This document shows, one piece after another, positions 34,301 through 42,800 of a stretch of DNA of 64,000 bases. The translations under genes were made by a program, and so were the position numbers. Positions within the stretch are counted from its first letter, which is position 1; each line of letters opens with the position of its first letter. Source of the DNA: Alentia gelatinosa (Eukaryota; Annelida; Polychaeta; Phyllodocida; Polynoidae); the NCBI GenBank assembly GCA_950022655.1, contig OX465579.1, positions 141,694,913 through 141,758,912 on the forward strand, written 5' to 3'. The notes under the pieces are model-generated. The model was given only the letters and a program-made list of their open reading frames with translations. It made no database searches and had not been told where the DNA came from.

Positions 34301-37300
34301 TCCCCTAAAGCGGGGTTTTCAGTCTGCCAATGGTTATACAATAGAGAATACCTACATAAATGAAGGGAACGATGGTTATTAGGTTAAAAAGTTTATCAAT
34401 AATACATAAACAAGGGCTAAGAGTGCATTTTAAAATAGGAACATTGGCCTTTAAAGGAGTTGGAAGGAATTGGAGGTATAGGGGAGGGGGAAAGAGAGGT
34501 GTTGGGTTACCATAGGAGAATCTTATACAAGTTTTGTGCATATCTTACACGTCTTTGATTACTGGGCCTGTCAGGTGTTTGGGGAAGTTCATAAAGTAGT
34601 TTGTCTTTTTTAAATCAATGTCAAAATACTAAATAATAAAACTAGGATATTGCATTACCATAAAACTTGTCCAGAAAAAAAGAAATCATATACCTATCTG
34701 TACTTAGTCATGGCTCCATCTAATGTTAGTTTGACATACTACAGGCTCCATGTTCGAAGTGAGGCTGAGCTTCAACCAGATACTTAGTGTTCTTATAAGG
34801 ATATAGGTATAGATTAGATAGGGCATGTGCCAATATGCTTGGAGAGTGATAGGAACTAGAGTCCTCTGGGGGAACATGACTGCACTAAAATTCAAAGATG
34901 GCTGCTACCCCCCATGCTCTAAAATTAGGCAAAAATACATGAATATCATGCCAAATACAAGTTTAACCTAAATAATGGCACTTCCTAGAGGGAAACCAAC
35001 TGTCAGTGCCACCTATGGAGGTGGTAAATGTTACACCAATGCTCACTGCAAATCATTATTGAGTAAACATCTGTTGGGTATGCCCATTTCACTCAAAATC
35101 CCCTCCCACTTTCAATAAATACTTGAATATCTCAGTAAATATAGAATCTACCTTGAAAATTCCACTTCCTAGCACCTACTGTTTTTCATTCTCTTTCTAA
35201 TGAGGCATATCATATTATGATTGAACCTGTTTAAGGGGTAGAAATATGTGCATTTAGGAGTTCTTAAAAATGGAACTGTGACTACAAATGTCCCCCCCAA
35301 ACTGAATTCACTATTATCTTAAAATCCATACCAAAATAATAAATACCAAAACTGTATGGCATTGAACCACCATAAAACCTTCTGTCCAAAACAGGAATCA
35401 TATTCCTATCTGTACTTAGTTAGCTATAAAAGGCAAAAATGTGGTCAGGTCACCCCTTAAGCGGGGTTAAAATAAACTCTTAATAGTGGGAAAAATTTCC
35501 ATTCCGAGCAAATTGACCCCTTAAGTGGGGTTTCCCCTTAAAGGCAGCGATCCACCAAGTGAAAGTTAGGGCCGGACGACGTCCGTGCGGATGGAATGTG
35601 GACGTCGGCCGCTCCCGCCTCTCGTCGGTTCAAGCCGGTTGGGACAATTGCCTTGGTGGATCAGCAAATAATGGTAACTCGGCCGTATTCGCCTCTCGTT
35701 GGTCGTCGTCCGTAGCCGTCCGGGCGTCGTCCGTAGCCGTCCGGGCGTCGTCCGTAGCCGTCCGGGCGTCGTCCGGGCGTCGCCTCACCTAACTCCTATA
35801 CCCGTCAATTCGCGCTACTGACAACGACGGCCCGTCAACTCTGAGCGACGGCCCAACAAGGACGTGCTGACAATTGCAGGGGTTGACCCGTCAACTCTGA
35901 TCGCCGGGGGGAGGGGCGATGATTCCCTAGGGGTTTCCCAGTGGGGGGGTAGATCAAAATTTTTTGGGGGGGGGGGGGGGGGTGGATAAAATGTTGGGAT
36001 TTAGTTTTTGGGTGAAATAAACAATATTCCTGTTAAAAGGTTACAATATTCCCTAGGGGTTTCCCAGTGGGGGGGGGGGGGGGGGGTAGATAATTTTTTT
36101 TAACTTCAAAGGACACGGCCACCCGCATCAGTTGCGCGAAAATAATGCGGAGTTGACGGATCGACCTTGTCGGGCCGGCGCTCAGAGTTGACGGGCCGTC
36201 GTTGTCGGGAGCGCGAATTGACGGGCCGTCCGTGTAACTTGGCGACCTAGCCTGTAGTGCAGCCGACTTTCACTAGACAGCGTTGTGCGCTCGGGTTTAT
36301 TATCCATCGTATACAAAGTCCCCATTGAAAATGTATGGGGACTCAGTAAACCACCACCCATTGTATAAAACCTGCCAGATACCATAACTGTGGTATACGG
36401 ATTCAAACCTGTGGTATACGGCCTCAAAACCATGGTATACGGGGAAAATGGTCCCTTTGTGCTATAGAGCAAAGAAATAGTCCCTATTGCTATACCCTTT
36501 AATATGACAATTACTGGGTTTAATTTATTCGAAATGATGGATAATAAATACAACAAACGATGATTATGTGAATAGGCGGCTCTGTAAACCACTCAAGGTT
36601 GACGTTGTAATACACTCGCTAGCGCTCGTGTATTACTACGCGTCAACCACTCGTAGTTTACGGCCGCCTATCCACAAAACCATCGATTATTGTCTATATA
36701 TATATTTATTCTACCCCTAATAAAAAAACGCCATAGACTTAACATAGGGAAATTTTATGTGGCAGGCCGTGACATAAAGTGTTTTTTATGCCACTAGAGT
36801 AATAACTATTTTGACCAATCAGAGAGCAGGATGTCAGCTACTATGTTCTGTTGGTCATTGACTCAATATTTATCTTTTAGTAATACAAAAGCATAGACGA
36901 GGTAGGATAAATACAAAACCGAACTCGAGTTAGACTTGTCAATGTCTATGCCACTCTGGTCAGGTCTGCTCCTCACTACACTCTGCTACGCCTCCTGTAG
37001 TAATATGCGACCTTCCCGTCATGGCATAAACATTGTCAAGTCTAACTCTCGTTCGGTTTCTACTAAATATTCTTCCGCATAGGGAGCCAAAGTGAACCCG
37101 CTGAAACCACAGATACCCACCTACAAAAAAGCATTTCCGGTGGCCAGTAAGAACAAGGCTTAGTGCTAAAGCTTTTGAGGTGGAGTTTATAACTATCGTC
37201 TCTGAATAACTTTGTTTCAAAACTACGATGACAGTTGTTAACTTTATTAAAAATTTGGATCTAAAAGATTGGTGAATGAGACATATAATCTTGAACCTAC

Positions 37301-39472
37301 ATAGTCAAAGTACTGAGCGCCTATACCCGGAAATAGTATTTTGTGACCGGCTATCTGTGGTTGCAACGGGTTCACTTTGGCTCCCTATAGGTTTGGCCTG
37401 GTTCCCTGCCCTAATGAAATAAGGGACAGGTAACGGGTTCCACAGGCACGACCTTCAACCATGCTACTCTGTGCTTCAACTTCGACTAGCTTATACCCCG
37501 GGAACCAGCATTGTGGTTTGGCTGGTATCCACCTGTCATATACCTAATTCCGCCGAGCCCTATAGCGGATGAGCGGGGAACTAGGAGGCGTTACCAATAA
37601 TGCACCATAAAAATGGAACCCGTTACCTGGCCTATAGTCTAACTAGGCCAGGGACCCGTTTCAATAGAATGGGTCACTAAGCCACTTAGTGACATGACTA
37701 GTGACAGGAATAGTGACAAAATTTAATTCTCGTTTCAAAAGGCATGTCACTATTGGGGTGGTCTGTCAGTTCACTGTTGGTGACATAGTGATATTACTGC
37801 CTGGGCCTTACAATGGATGGTGTTAGTGTTACTGGGAACAAGTGCTGTCAAGGTGAGGTCACCGCATAAATTATCGACTGCGCTTGAGTAATTTTACACT
37901 GGCCACCAGAGCAGCATTTTCTATGACAAAATTCAAATGCCAATATCGTTGGATTGCATGGGCCGATATCCTTCATATTTGGCATGTTTATAAGTTGTAT
38001 GTGTCCCTAACTGGGGTTAAAGTTTCATAGCTTTATTCCTATGGTAAGTAAAGTTATGTGTCTGTGACATCAAAAGCGAGAGGGTATACCCTCTCGCTAT
38101 TTGAGACCCTGATAGTGACCGGACATCGGACTTATGAAATAGTCAAGCCACTATTAGCGCCTGTCTGTAACAAGGACTCCGGGAATGGCTTGTCACTGAA
38201 CTACTGCAACGCAACCTGTCGCTATCGTGTCACTACGCCCGTTAACGGACGTCCTACAGCCTATTGAAACGGGTCCCAGGCTGCTAGGCTACCTATAGTA
38301 TACGGCATATAGCTTATGATCCATGGGCGCCGCCATGCCCCCCCCCCCCCCCCCCCCGAGTAGTGGTTCTTCACTAATGGAGCTGAAAAAGTAGGTGTTC
38401 TTCACTAATGGAGGTGCAAAAGAAGTGAGTGATAATTGGGAAATGTCACAACTTTAGCCTGGCTCACATATTTATATACAGTGTTCCATAAGGAAAATAT
38501 CTGTGGAATAAGCAGACTCCGTTGCTCAGGAATACAGAGTCTTTTGTGAGTTTTAAGGCTCTTACTAAAGCGAACCTTAGGAGTAAAATCTGGGACTTGT
38601 AGACCTGGACATGTAGGTAATACCTCTGACCCCAATGTTTGTAAGTTACTATTGCTCTTGCTATTTTCTTGTTGTACAAATGTGAAGATCCTCTGGATAC
38701 TTGAATATGTCTAGGGAGTGTTTTTTTTAAATCTAGAAAGACTTTGATAATTCTCTTTTGGGCTATGGTTGATACCCTAAGGCGGGCCATTAAAACCAGC
38801 CTTATAAAAAGGCTGAGGCCCCAGCCTCTTTGTTGAGAGAAAAGCAGCACAAATGTAAGCAAATGGAACTTGTATTTTATGATCTCAATAAAGAAATATA
38901 TCAACAACAACAACAACAAAAATCATGCCTTGGGTTTAAATTATGTCATCCTGCTTTGGGATGGGTGTAGAGAGTCAATGGAACCATGGTAAAATATTGA
39001 AAGCCAGTTGAATTTCGTAAGAACAAAGAGCCAGAATACAGATTTATCCCCCGACCACCTAGTGGCTGCTTCGTGAACTAACAATAGCTATGTCCCCTAT
39101 AGGTTTTCCGTAGATTGCTCGAGCGATGCAGTGTGTGAGCCGTCTGGTGAATGTTGGCCGAACTACAGGCTACGGCGAACGTAGTTGATTTGTTGAATTC
39201 CACCTCAGCACAGTAATTGTTCTGATTAAATTGAAACATAAAACTACACGTAAGTCAAATAACACCGGTTATTTTATCATGATAACTTGAATAAGTTACT
39301 TCTTATTCGGGAATTGGAATGTAGGATCGGACTCAAGTACATGCCGTCCTTTGATTTGTCTCAGTTGAGACTGAGCGAGAGAGCCTGAGTCCAGGCTGTG
39401 ACCGTGAAACCTGTCAACGTCAATACGTTTATAACAAAATAGAAATGTGTATTGAATTACCTTTTCTCGCAT
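28250..39472 (-). CDS. LYRM7: LYRM7, mitochondrial complex III assembly factor (5 exons)
   Basis: CDS joins minus-strand segments 39472-39461, 32569-32497, 29556-29486, 28658-28574 and 28362-28250. The total of 354 nt gives 117 residues plus stop; the human protein has 104. All junctions are GT-AG and keep frame. Seen: VLSCFRNLHKVRKQIF (LYR-family helix with an LHK variant of the tripeptide), GRHKINEEFSKNKNETD matching the strongly conserved KINEEF.NNK.ET segment of LYRM7, then GDEAAEYLQSMIIQ and YKNIPY, ending in a basic tail. Known: LYRM7/Mzm1 is a matrix chaperone that holds the Rieske iron-sulfur protein before its insertion into complex III. Exon 1 codes only MREK; it was chosen because it sits in the shared promoter next to NOL10, keeps phase and has a GTAATT donor. 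Exon 1 is the least certain part; exons 2-5 are firm. Confidence 0.9.
28574..28658 (-). CDS. LYRM7: LYRM7 exon 4
   Basis: 85 nt; acceptor TGCTTTTCAG, donor GTAAGT. Codes LIKKGDEAAEYLQSMIIQ and ends one base into a codon, matching the start of exon 5. Confidence 0.9.
29486..29556 (-). CDS. LYRM7: LYRM7 exon 3
   Basis: 71 nt; acceptor CTGCTTTTAG, donor GTAATT. Codes GRHKINEEFSKNKNETDPEE, the most diagnostic part of the protein. Confidence 0.92.
30663..30796. repeat. Snapback palindrome B1, 62-bp arms
   Basis: Arms 30663-30724 and 30735-30796 are inverted with mismatches outside. The inner 15 bp (CGATTTTATACTGCC and its complement) are perfect around a 10-bp loop. Outer motifs are AAACGTCCTTACTGTG and its complement CACAGTAAGAACGTTT. 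This is one half of a larger inverted repeat with B2. Confidence 0.92.
31276..31416. repeat. Snapback palindrome B2, 62-bp arms
   Basis: Arms 31276-31337 and 31355-31416 flank a 17-bp loop. The sequence is homologous to B1 with the same outer AAACGTCC motif. Sequence between B1 and B2 is also inverted: 30820-30925 matches 31260-31135 reversed. B1 and B2 are therefore two copies of one foldback element in opposite orientation. Confidence 0.92.
32221..32246 (-). ncRNA. Hammerhead-like core motif (weak candidate)
   Basis: The minus strand reads CTGACGA, AGACC, a 6-nt loop, GGTC, GAAA: the order of a hammerhead ribozyme core (CUGANGA, stem II, GAAA). Such motifs are known in Penelope-like elements and retrozymes. 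The first stem II pair is an A/C mismatch and I could not define stem III or the cleavage triplet, so this may be only a related transposon tail motif. Confidence 0.3.
32497..32569 (-). CDS. LYRM7: LYRM7 exon 2
   Basis: 73 nt; acceptor CTTACTAG, donor GTAAGT. Codes VLSCFRNLHKVRKQIFAGDT, the first LYR-family helix. Confidence 0.88.
33456..33557. repeat. Poly-G (17) and poly-C (19) runs in inverted arrangement
   Basis: G17 at 33456-33472 and C19 at 33539-33557 enclose 66 bp. Together they form a long G:C inverted repeat, and each run has quadruplex potential. Confidence 0.9.
34236..35545. mobile_element. Inverted-repeat element with CCCCGCTTAAGGGG ends, containing a dispersed repeat
   Basis: The left end carries AGTAAAACCCCGCTTAGGG and CCCCTTAAGCGGGG blocks. 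The right end carries inverted versions (CACCCCTTAAGCGGGG, CATTCCGAGCAAATTGACCC and CCCCTTAAGTGGGG). The interior, 34690-35455, matches in reverse orientation the repeats at 47020 and 59640. No coding sequence. A non-autonomous DNA transposon is likely; its exact ends and target duplication are not certain. Confidence 0.6.
35704..35787 (+). repeat. 21-bp tandem repeat, three perfect units plus a degenerate one
   Basis: The unit CGTCGTCCGTAGCCGTCCGG(G) is perfect three times (35704-35766) and then shortened. Because 21 is a multiple of 3 it gives an open VAVRASS-type frame that is not a gene. Confidence 0.93.
35801..36225. mobile_element. 425-bp GC-rich element with 63-bp inverted ends
   Basis: Arms 35801-35863 and 36163-36225 are inverted at about 90 percent identity and begin CCCGTCAATTCGCGCT. 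Inside is a direct repeat of ATTCCCTAGGGGTTTCCCAG at about 35922 and 36049, each followed by long G runs (35966-35982, 36069-36086). The 21-bp tandem repeat abuts the left side. No coding capacity. Confidence 0.8.
36557..36688. repeat. Snapback palindrome C, about 65-bp arms, almost no loop
   Basis: The arms meet near 36620/36621 (CGCTAGCGCTCG). Matching outer parts are GATGATTATGTGAATAGGCG and the complement CGCCTATCCACAAAACCATC. Inner TGTAATACACTCG pairs with CGTGTATTACTA. Confidence 0.88.
36916..37059. repeat. Snapback palindrome D, about 50-bp arms
   Basis: The left arm, AAACCGAACTCGAGTTAGAC then TTGTCAATGTCTATGCCA, is complementary with few mismatches to the right arm ending GTCTAACTCTCGTTCGGTTT. 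The centre, about 36963-37015, is less well paired. Confidence 0.87.
37427..37630. mobile_element. Candidate MITE, 15-bp perfect inverted ends
   Basis: CAGGTAACGGGTTCC (37427-37441) and GGAACCCGTTACCTG (37615-37629) bracket about 170 bp without coding capacity. It ends about 20 bp before the next inverted-repeat element. Confidence 0.55.
37649..38279. mobile_element. 631-bp inverted-repeat element with GTGAC-rich interior
   Basis: CAGGGACCCGTTTCAATAG (37649-37667) and CTATTGAAACGGGTCCCAG (38261-38279) are inverted with one mismatch over 19 bp. The subterminal interior is rich in GTCACTA/TAGTGAC repeats. There is no transposase. Ends of the GGGACCCGTTTCA type are common among animal non-autonomous DNA transposons; I cannot assign the superfamily. 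Confidence 0.75.
38338..38357 (+). repeat. Poly-C run (20)
   Basis: An uninterrupted C homopolymer, one of about ten G/C runs of 13 or more in the window. Confidence 0.97.
38405..38925. mobile_element. Possible LINE-like remnant with (CAA)n tail
   Basis: The plus strand ends in CTCAATAAAGAAATATAT and a short CAA repeat (about 38905-38920), like a LINE or SINE 3' tail. A 151-codon minus-strand frame across it contains LLIPQIFSLWNTV-type sequence in one frame, faintly like a LINE C-terminus, but the tail and the frame point in opposite directions, so one reading is wrong. Confidence 0.3.
39461..39472 (-). CDS. LYRM7: LYRM7 exon 1 coding part (ATG + 3 codons)
   Basis: ATG CGA GAA AAG followed by a GTAATT donor. 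The exon ends on a complete codon, as exon 2 needs, and ends in Lys before VL as in the human protein. The following intron is about 6.9 kb. Confidence 0.68.
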
Positions 39473-39739
39473 CTTTCAAAGCTAGTAAGGGGTAATTTTC
39501 TTTTTTAGTGGTTCAGGTCGACACGTTCCAAGTGAAGGCTGTGAAAGGGCAAACTGGACTGGTTGTAACGGGTTTACCGTACATCTTTTACTCATCGACT
39601 TTCGCTGGTACCTACTGGATGAAGTTGTATTAGAGCTACACAGCGTCTACGTGTTTAAGCAGCGACGCAGCAGCATGCTTCCGGGCGATGTTAGGTGATA
39701 GTTTTAACCACTACACGAGACAGTGAGATAGAAAACAAA
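39473..39739. promoter_or_regulatory. Bidirectional promoter region of LYRM7 (-) and NOL10 (+)
   Basis: Only 267 bp separate the two start codons. The region has no TATA box at the usual place. It contains an ETS-type CTTCCGG motif (39678-39684) in a locally CG-richer patch, typical of housekeeping bidirectional promoters. Both products are housekeeping proteins, one mitochondrial and one nucleolar. The shared promoter is inference from spacing. Confidence 0.72.
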
Positions 39740-39805
39740 ATGCAGGTCTCTAACCCTAACAACGTTAAGATATACAACCTAAGTGCTGGAAAGTCATTAC
39801 CTGAG
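39740..39805 (+). CDS. NOL10: NOL10 exon 1
   Basis: Codes residues 1-22 (MQVSNPNNVKIYNLSAGK..), donor GTGAGT. The ATG matches the family's start, MQV....VKIY. Confidence 0.95.
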
Positions 39806-42800
39806 GTGAGTTTTTGGAATTTCTGAGCGTTTATACTTATGACGATTCCCATAGATGAGCATAATGATACATATCTAGAGCTAGAATGGACGGCCTGCAA
39901 TTGCTCTGTTACTGTTAGTGTTAGTTACTGTTACTAGAATCTAGATCTAGATCTAGTGTTATTATTATCATACGGTCTACAATGATCATGTTCATGATGT
40001 ATATAAGTTAGACGTAGCTTCATGTATCCTTCACAATCATGTTCATGATGTAGCTCGTTTATGTCAGACTCAATCAGAGAGGTCTGACCCCTCTAAGGCT
40101 CTATTCATGTGTTAAATCGGTAACTGGAGATTTAGGTACCAGAGAGAATTAGGTACCAGGATAACTATGGAGAACTAGGTACCATGGTGAAGTAGGTACC
40201 AGGAGATTTAGGTACCAAAGTCAGAGTGACTTTAGAGCAAGAAGGAACTATATGACTATAGTTCCATTTTGCTCCTGATAAATAATGTAACAGAGAGTCA
40301 TAATTTATACTTTGAGTCCCGTATACACGGCTTATTTTATTTTTCTATAACAAACATATATTCATAAGTTACAAGATGCACAGAAATCAACATTTACAAT
40401 CAGAATGCATTCAGTTATCGGCGAAGCTGTTGCCAACAGTCAACTCGCTTGGAGCAGAGGTCTTCGCGATCGCTTTGAGAAGGCCACTTGTTGTGATGTC
40501 ACAGTTCTTGTAGTCCTCCCACAGCGACTCTAGAGAAGACTGCAGTTCACGGAACTGCCTCCGTTTGTACCGCCGCAGCTTCTTCTCTGCAAGAAGGATC
40601 TGAGTCATGGGGATCAGCTTAGCCTCCTCGTGGAGAAGCCTGATCAGAAGGTAGAGCGGTAGATCCCTCCTTCTCTTAGCCTTCTCGTTGATCCTGTTGT
40701 GCCACCCTTCCACGTCGTTGTTCGTAGACTTCACGGTAGACACACCAGCTGAATGGCTGGAAGTAGCCCTCAATCCACTGCTTTTTGATGTAGTCAGTCA
40801 GTGGACGTAGCACATCAAAGAGGTCGGGGGAGGGTAGGTGTTGTAGCAGCCGTATTACGGCCGCTACAACGGCCGTAAACGTGACCTGCGCGACTTTTCG
40901 ATTTTGGGGCACTTATACTTTGAATAATTCATTGATCCAGGTGTTAATTAGAATCTGAAATATAGGGCTATCGGATGCAAAAATCGAAATGAAAATATCT
41001 TTAGGCTATACAAAGTTACACCAGGTTGAATTAATGGTACCTAAATCTCCTGGTACCTAAGTCTCCATGGTACCTACTTCTCCTGGTACCGAGTTCTCCA
41101 TGGTACCTAGTTCTCTGGTATTTGTTAAATCCTGCGTAACAACGTCAGCTGGCAGCTGGTTATGAATAAGGTAAACTAGCGACTTCGTCGAGGCCGAGTT
41201 AGGGGGGAAAATATAGAAAAACGAAAAGTCGAACGGCCAATGCAGGAATCGAACTCGCTACACCCGGATCCCAGCCGAACACTCTGCTGACTGCTCCACA
41301 GAGCCAGATGTTTACTATGATTCAAGTGGCTGGATTGGTAGAAAAAATGTAGAAAAATGAAACATGGGTTCGAACACCCGATACGCGCATTTCCAGCCAA
41401 ACGCTCTACTGACTGCTCCACAAAGGCAGATGCTATAGAAGAGTCAAATCAGCGAAAGTTGAGATCTCATTGGTTTCTCATGAGAAAATTAGATCAGAAA
41501 ACTATAATACTAAACTTTGATTTCGGCATGGCTCGAAATGAATCGGAAGAGAAGAAGTTTGTCTGAGTATAGTCCTATAAAAAAGAAGAACAGGTTCAAA
41601 TTTTTCACTACACGAGAATCTCACTCTCGTGGCTCTTCAGTCTCCATGCCTAGGTCTGGTTCACTTTGTCTCTATGTGCGGGAGACCCTTCAAGCGGATA
41701 GTACCGAAAATTATACGTTTTATATGCGGTAGGTAATTACAATCGATCGACTATATTATAATCTATTATAATATAGCCAGCTAGGTTACCAGTCAAAGTA
41801 CCACCCGGAGTGAAAGGACCACCTAAATCATAGTTAAAGTACCACCCTGTGGGATGCGTAGATGTGTGCAGTTCTCGGTTATTTCATGACATTAATCTAT
41901 ATGCTGCATGACCTGACATTATTCTAACTGTGCTCCATAACTTGACATTATTGAATAATTTCACTCGAACTGACATTTCTATAACGAAAACCAGTATGGT
42001 GAAGGTAATATACACTATACATTTTTTGATAAACAAATGCTAACCAAATATCTAATGTTTGATTTACTTTTGTATTCTGATTACGAAGAATTATTGTATT
42101 TGAGCTGTGAAGGTAAATTGTCCGTGCATTTAGTAAAGCATGTAAATACCACTCAGACAAATGATAGGCATTTCAGTTATACTGAGTACACACACTCTCG
42201 TTTAATATCGTTTAAATGCTTCTTAGATTTAACCAATGAATCTAAACTATTACAGGTTGATAAGTAAATAGTAATTACTAATGATACCAAAACAGAAAGT
42301 GTGGCTGTCGCTCTGATTCGAAAGGTGATAGAGTTTCTTTGGTGCATTTTTCTGCACTTACACACATTTTTCTGTATTTCGACATCCCCCACCCCCACTT
42401 ATCCCCCTTTCTCCGCCATCTTATCCACATTTTTCTATACTCGTTTCTACGAATTTTGAATGCTACGCTGGGTAGCCAGCACGCATTGGACGCTATGCTG
42501 CGTAAATTGGACGCTACGCTTGGTTTTCGGGAGGTGACATTCTCACGCCAAACCAGGCAACAAACAATTATAAATAATTATATGTTGCCTATCGTGAATC
42601 AAAATATAAACTCACCAACTGTTTTTCGCACAGCTTTAGCTATCTGCTGATGTTTATTTGAAGTTTGAAGTCAATTATTGACAAAGTTTTAACATAAATT
42701 ATTTTTAAGGAAGAATAGAGTCTGTCAGTCACCCCCTGAAAACCGAGGCATGCTGGCTAGAAACCGTAGCATCCAGATACCGCTTCTGCTACATGGAGGA

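Noticed and set aside
38464..38919. 151-codon minus-strand frame starting with a hydrophobic run
   Set aside because: Looks like a decayed transposon tail; the hydrophobic start comes from translating a CAA/TTG repeat.
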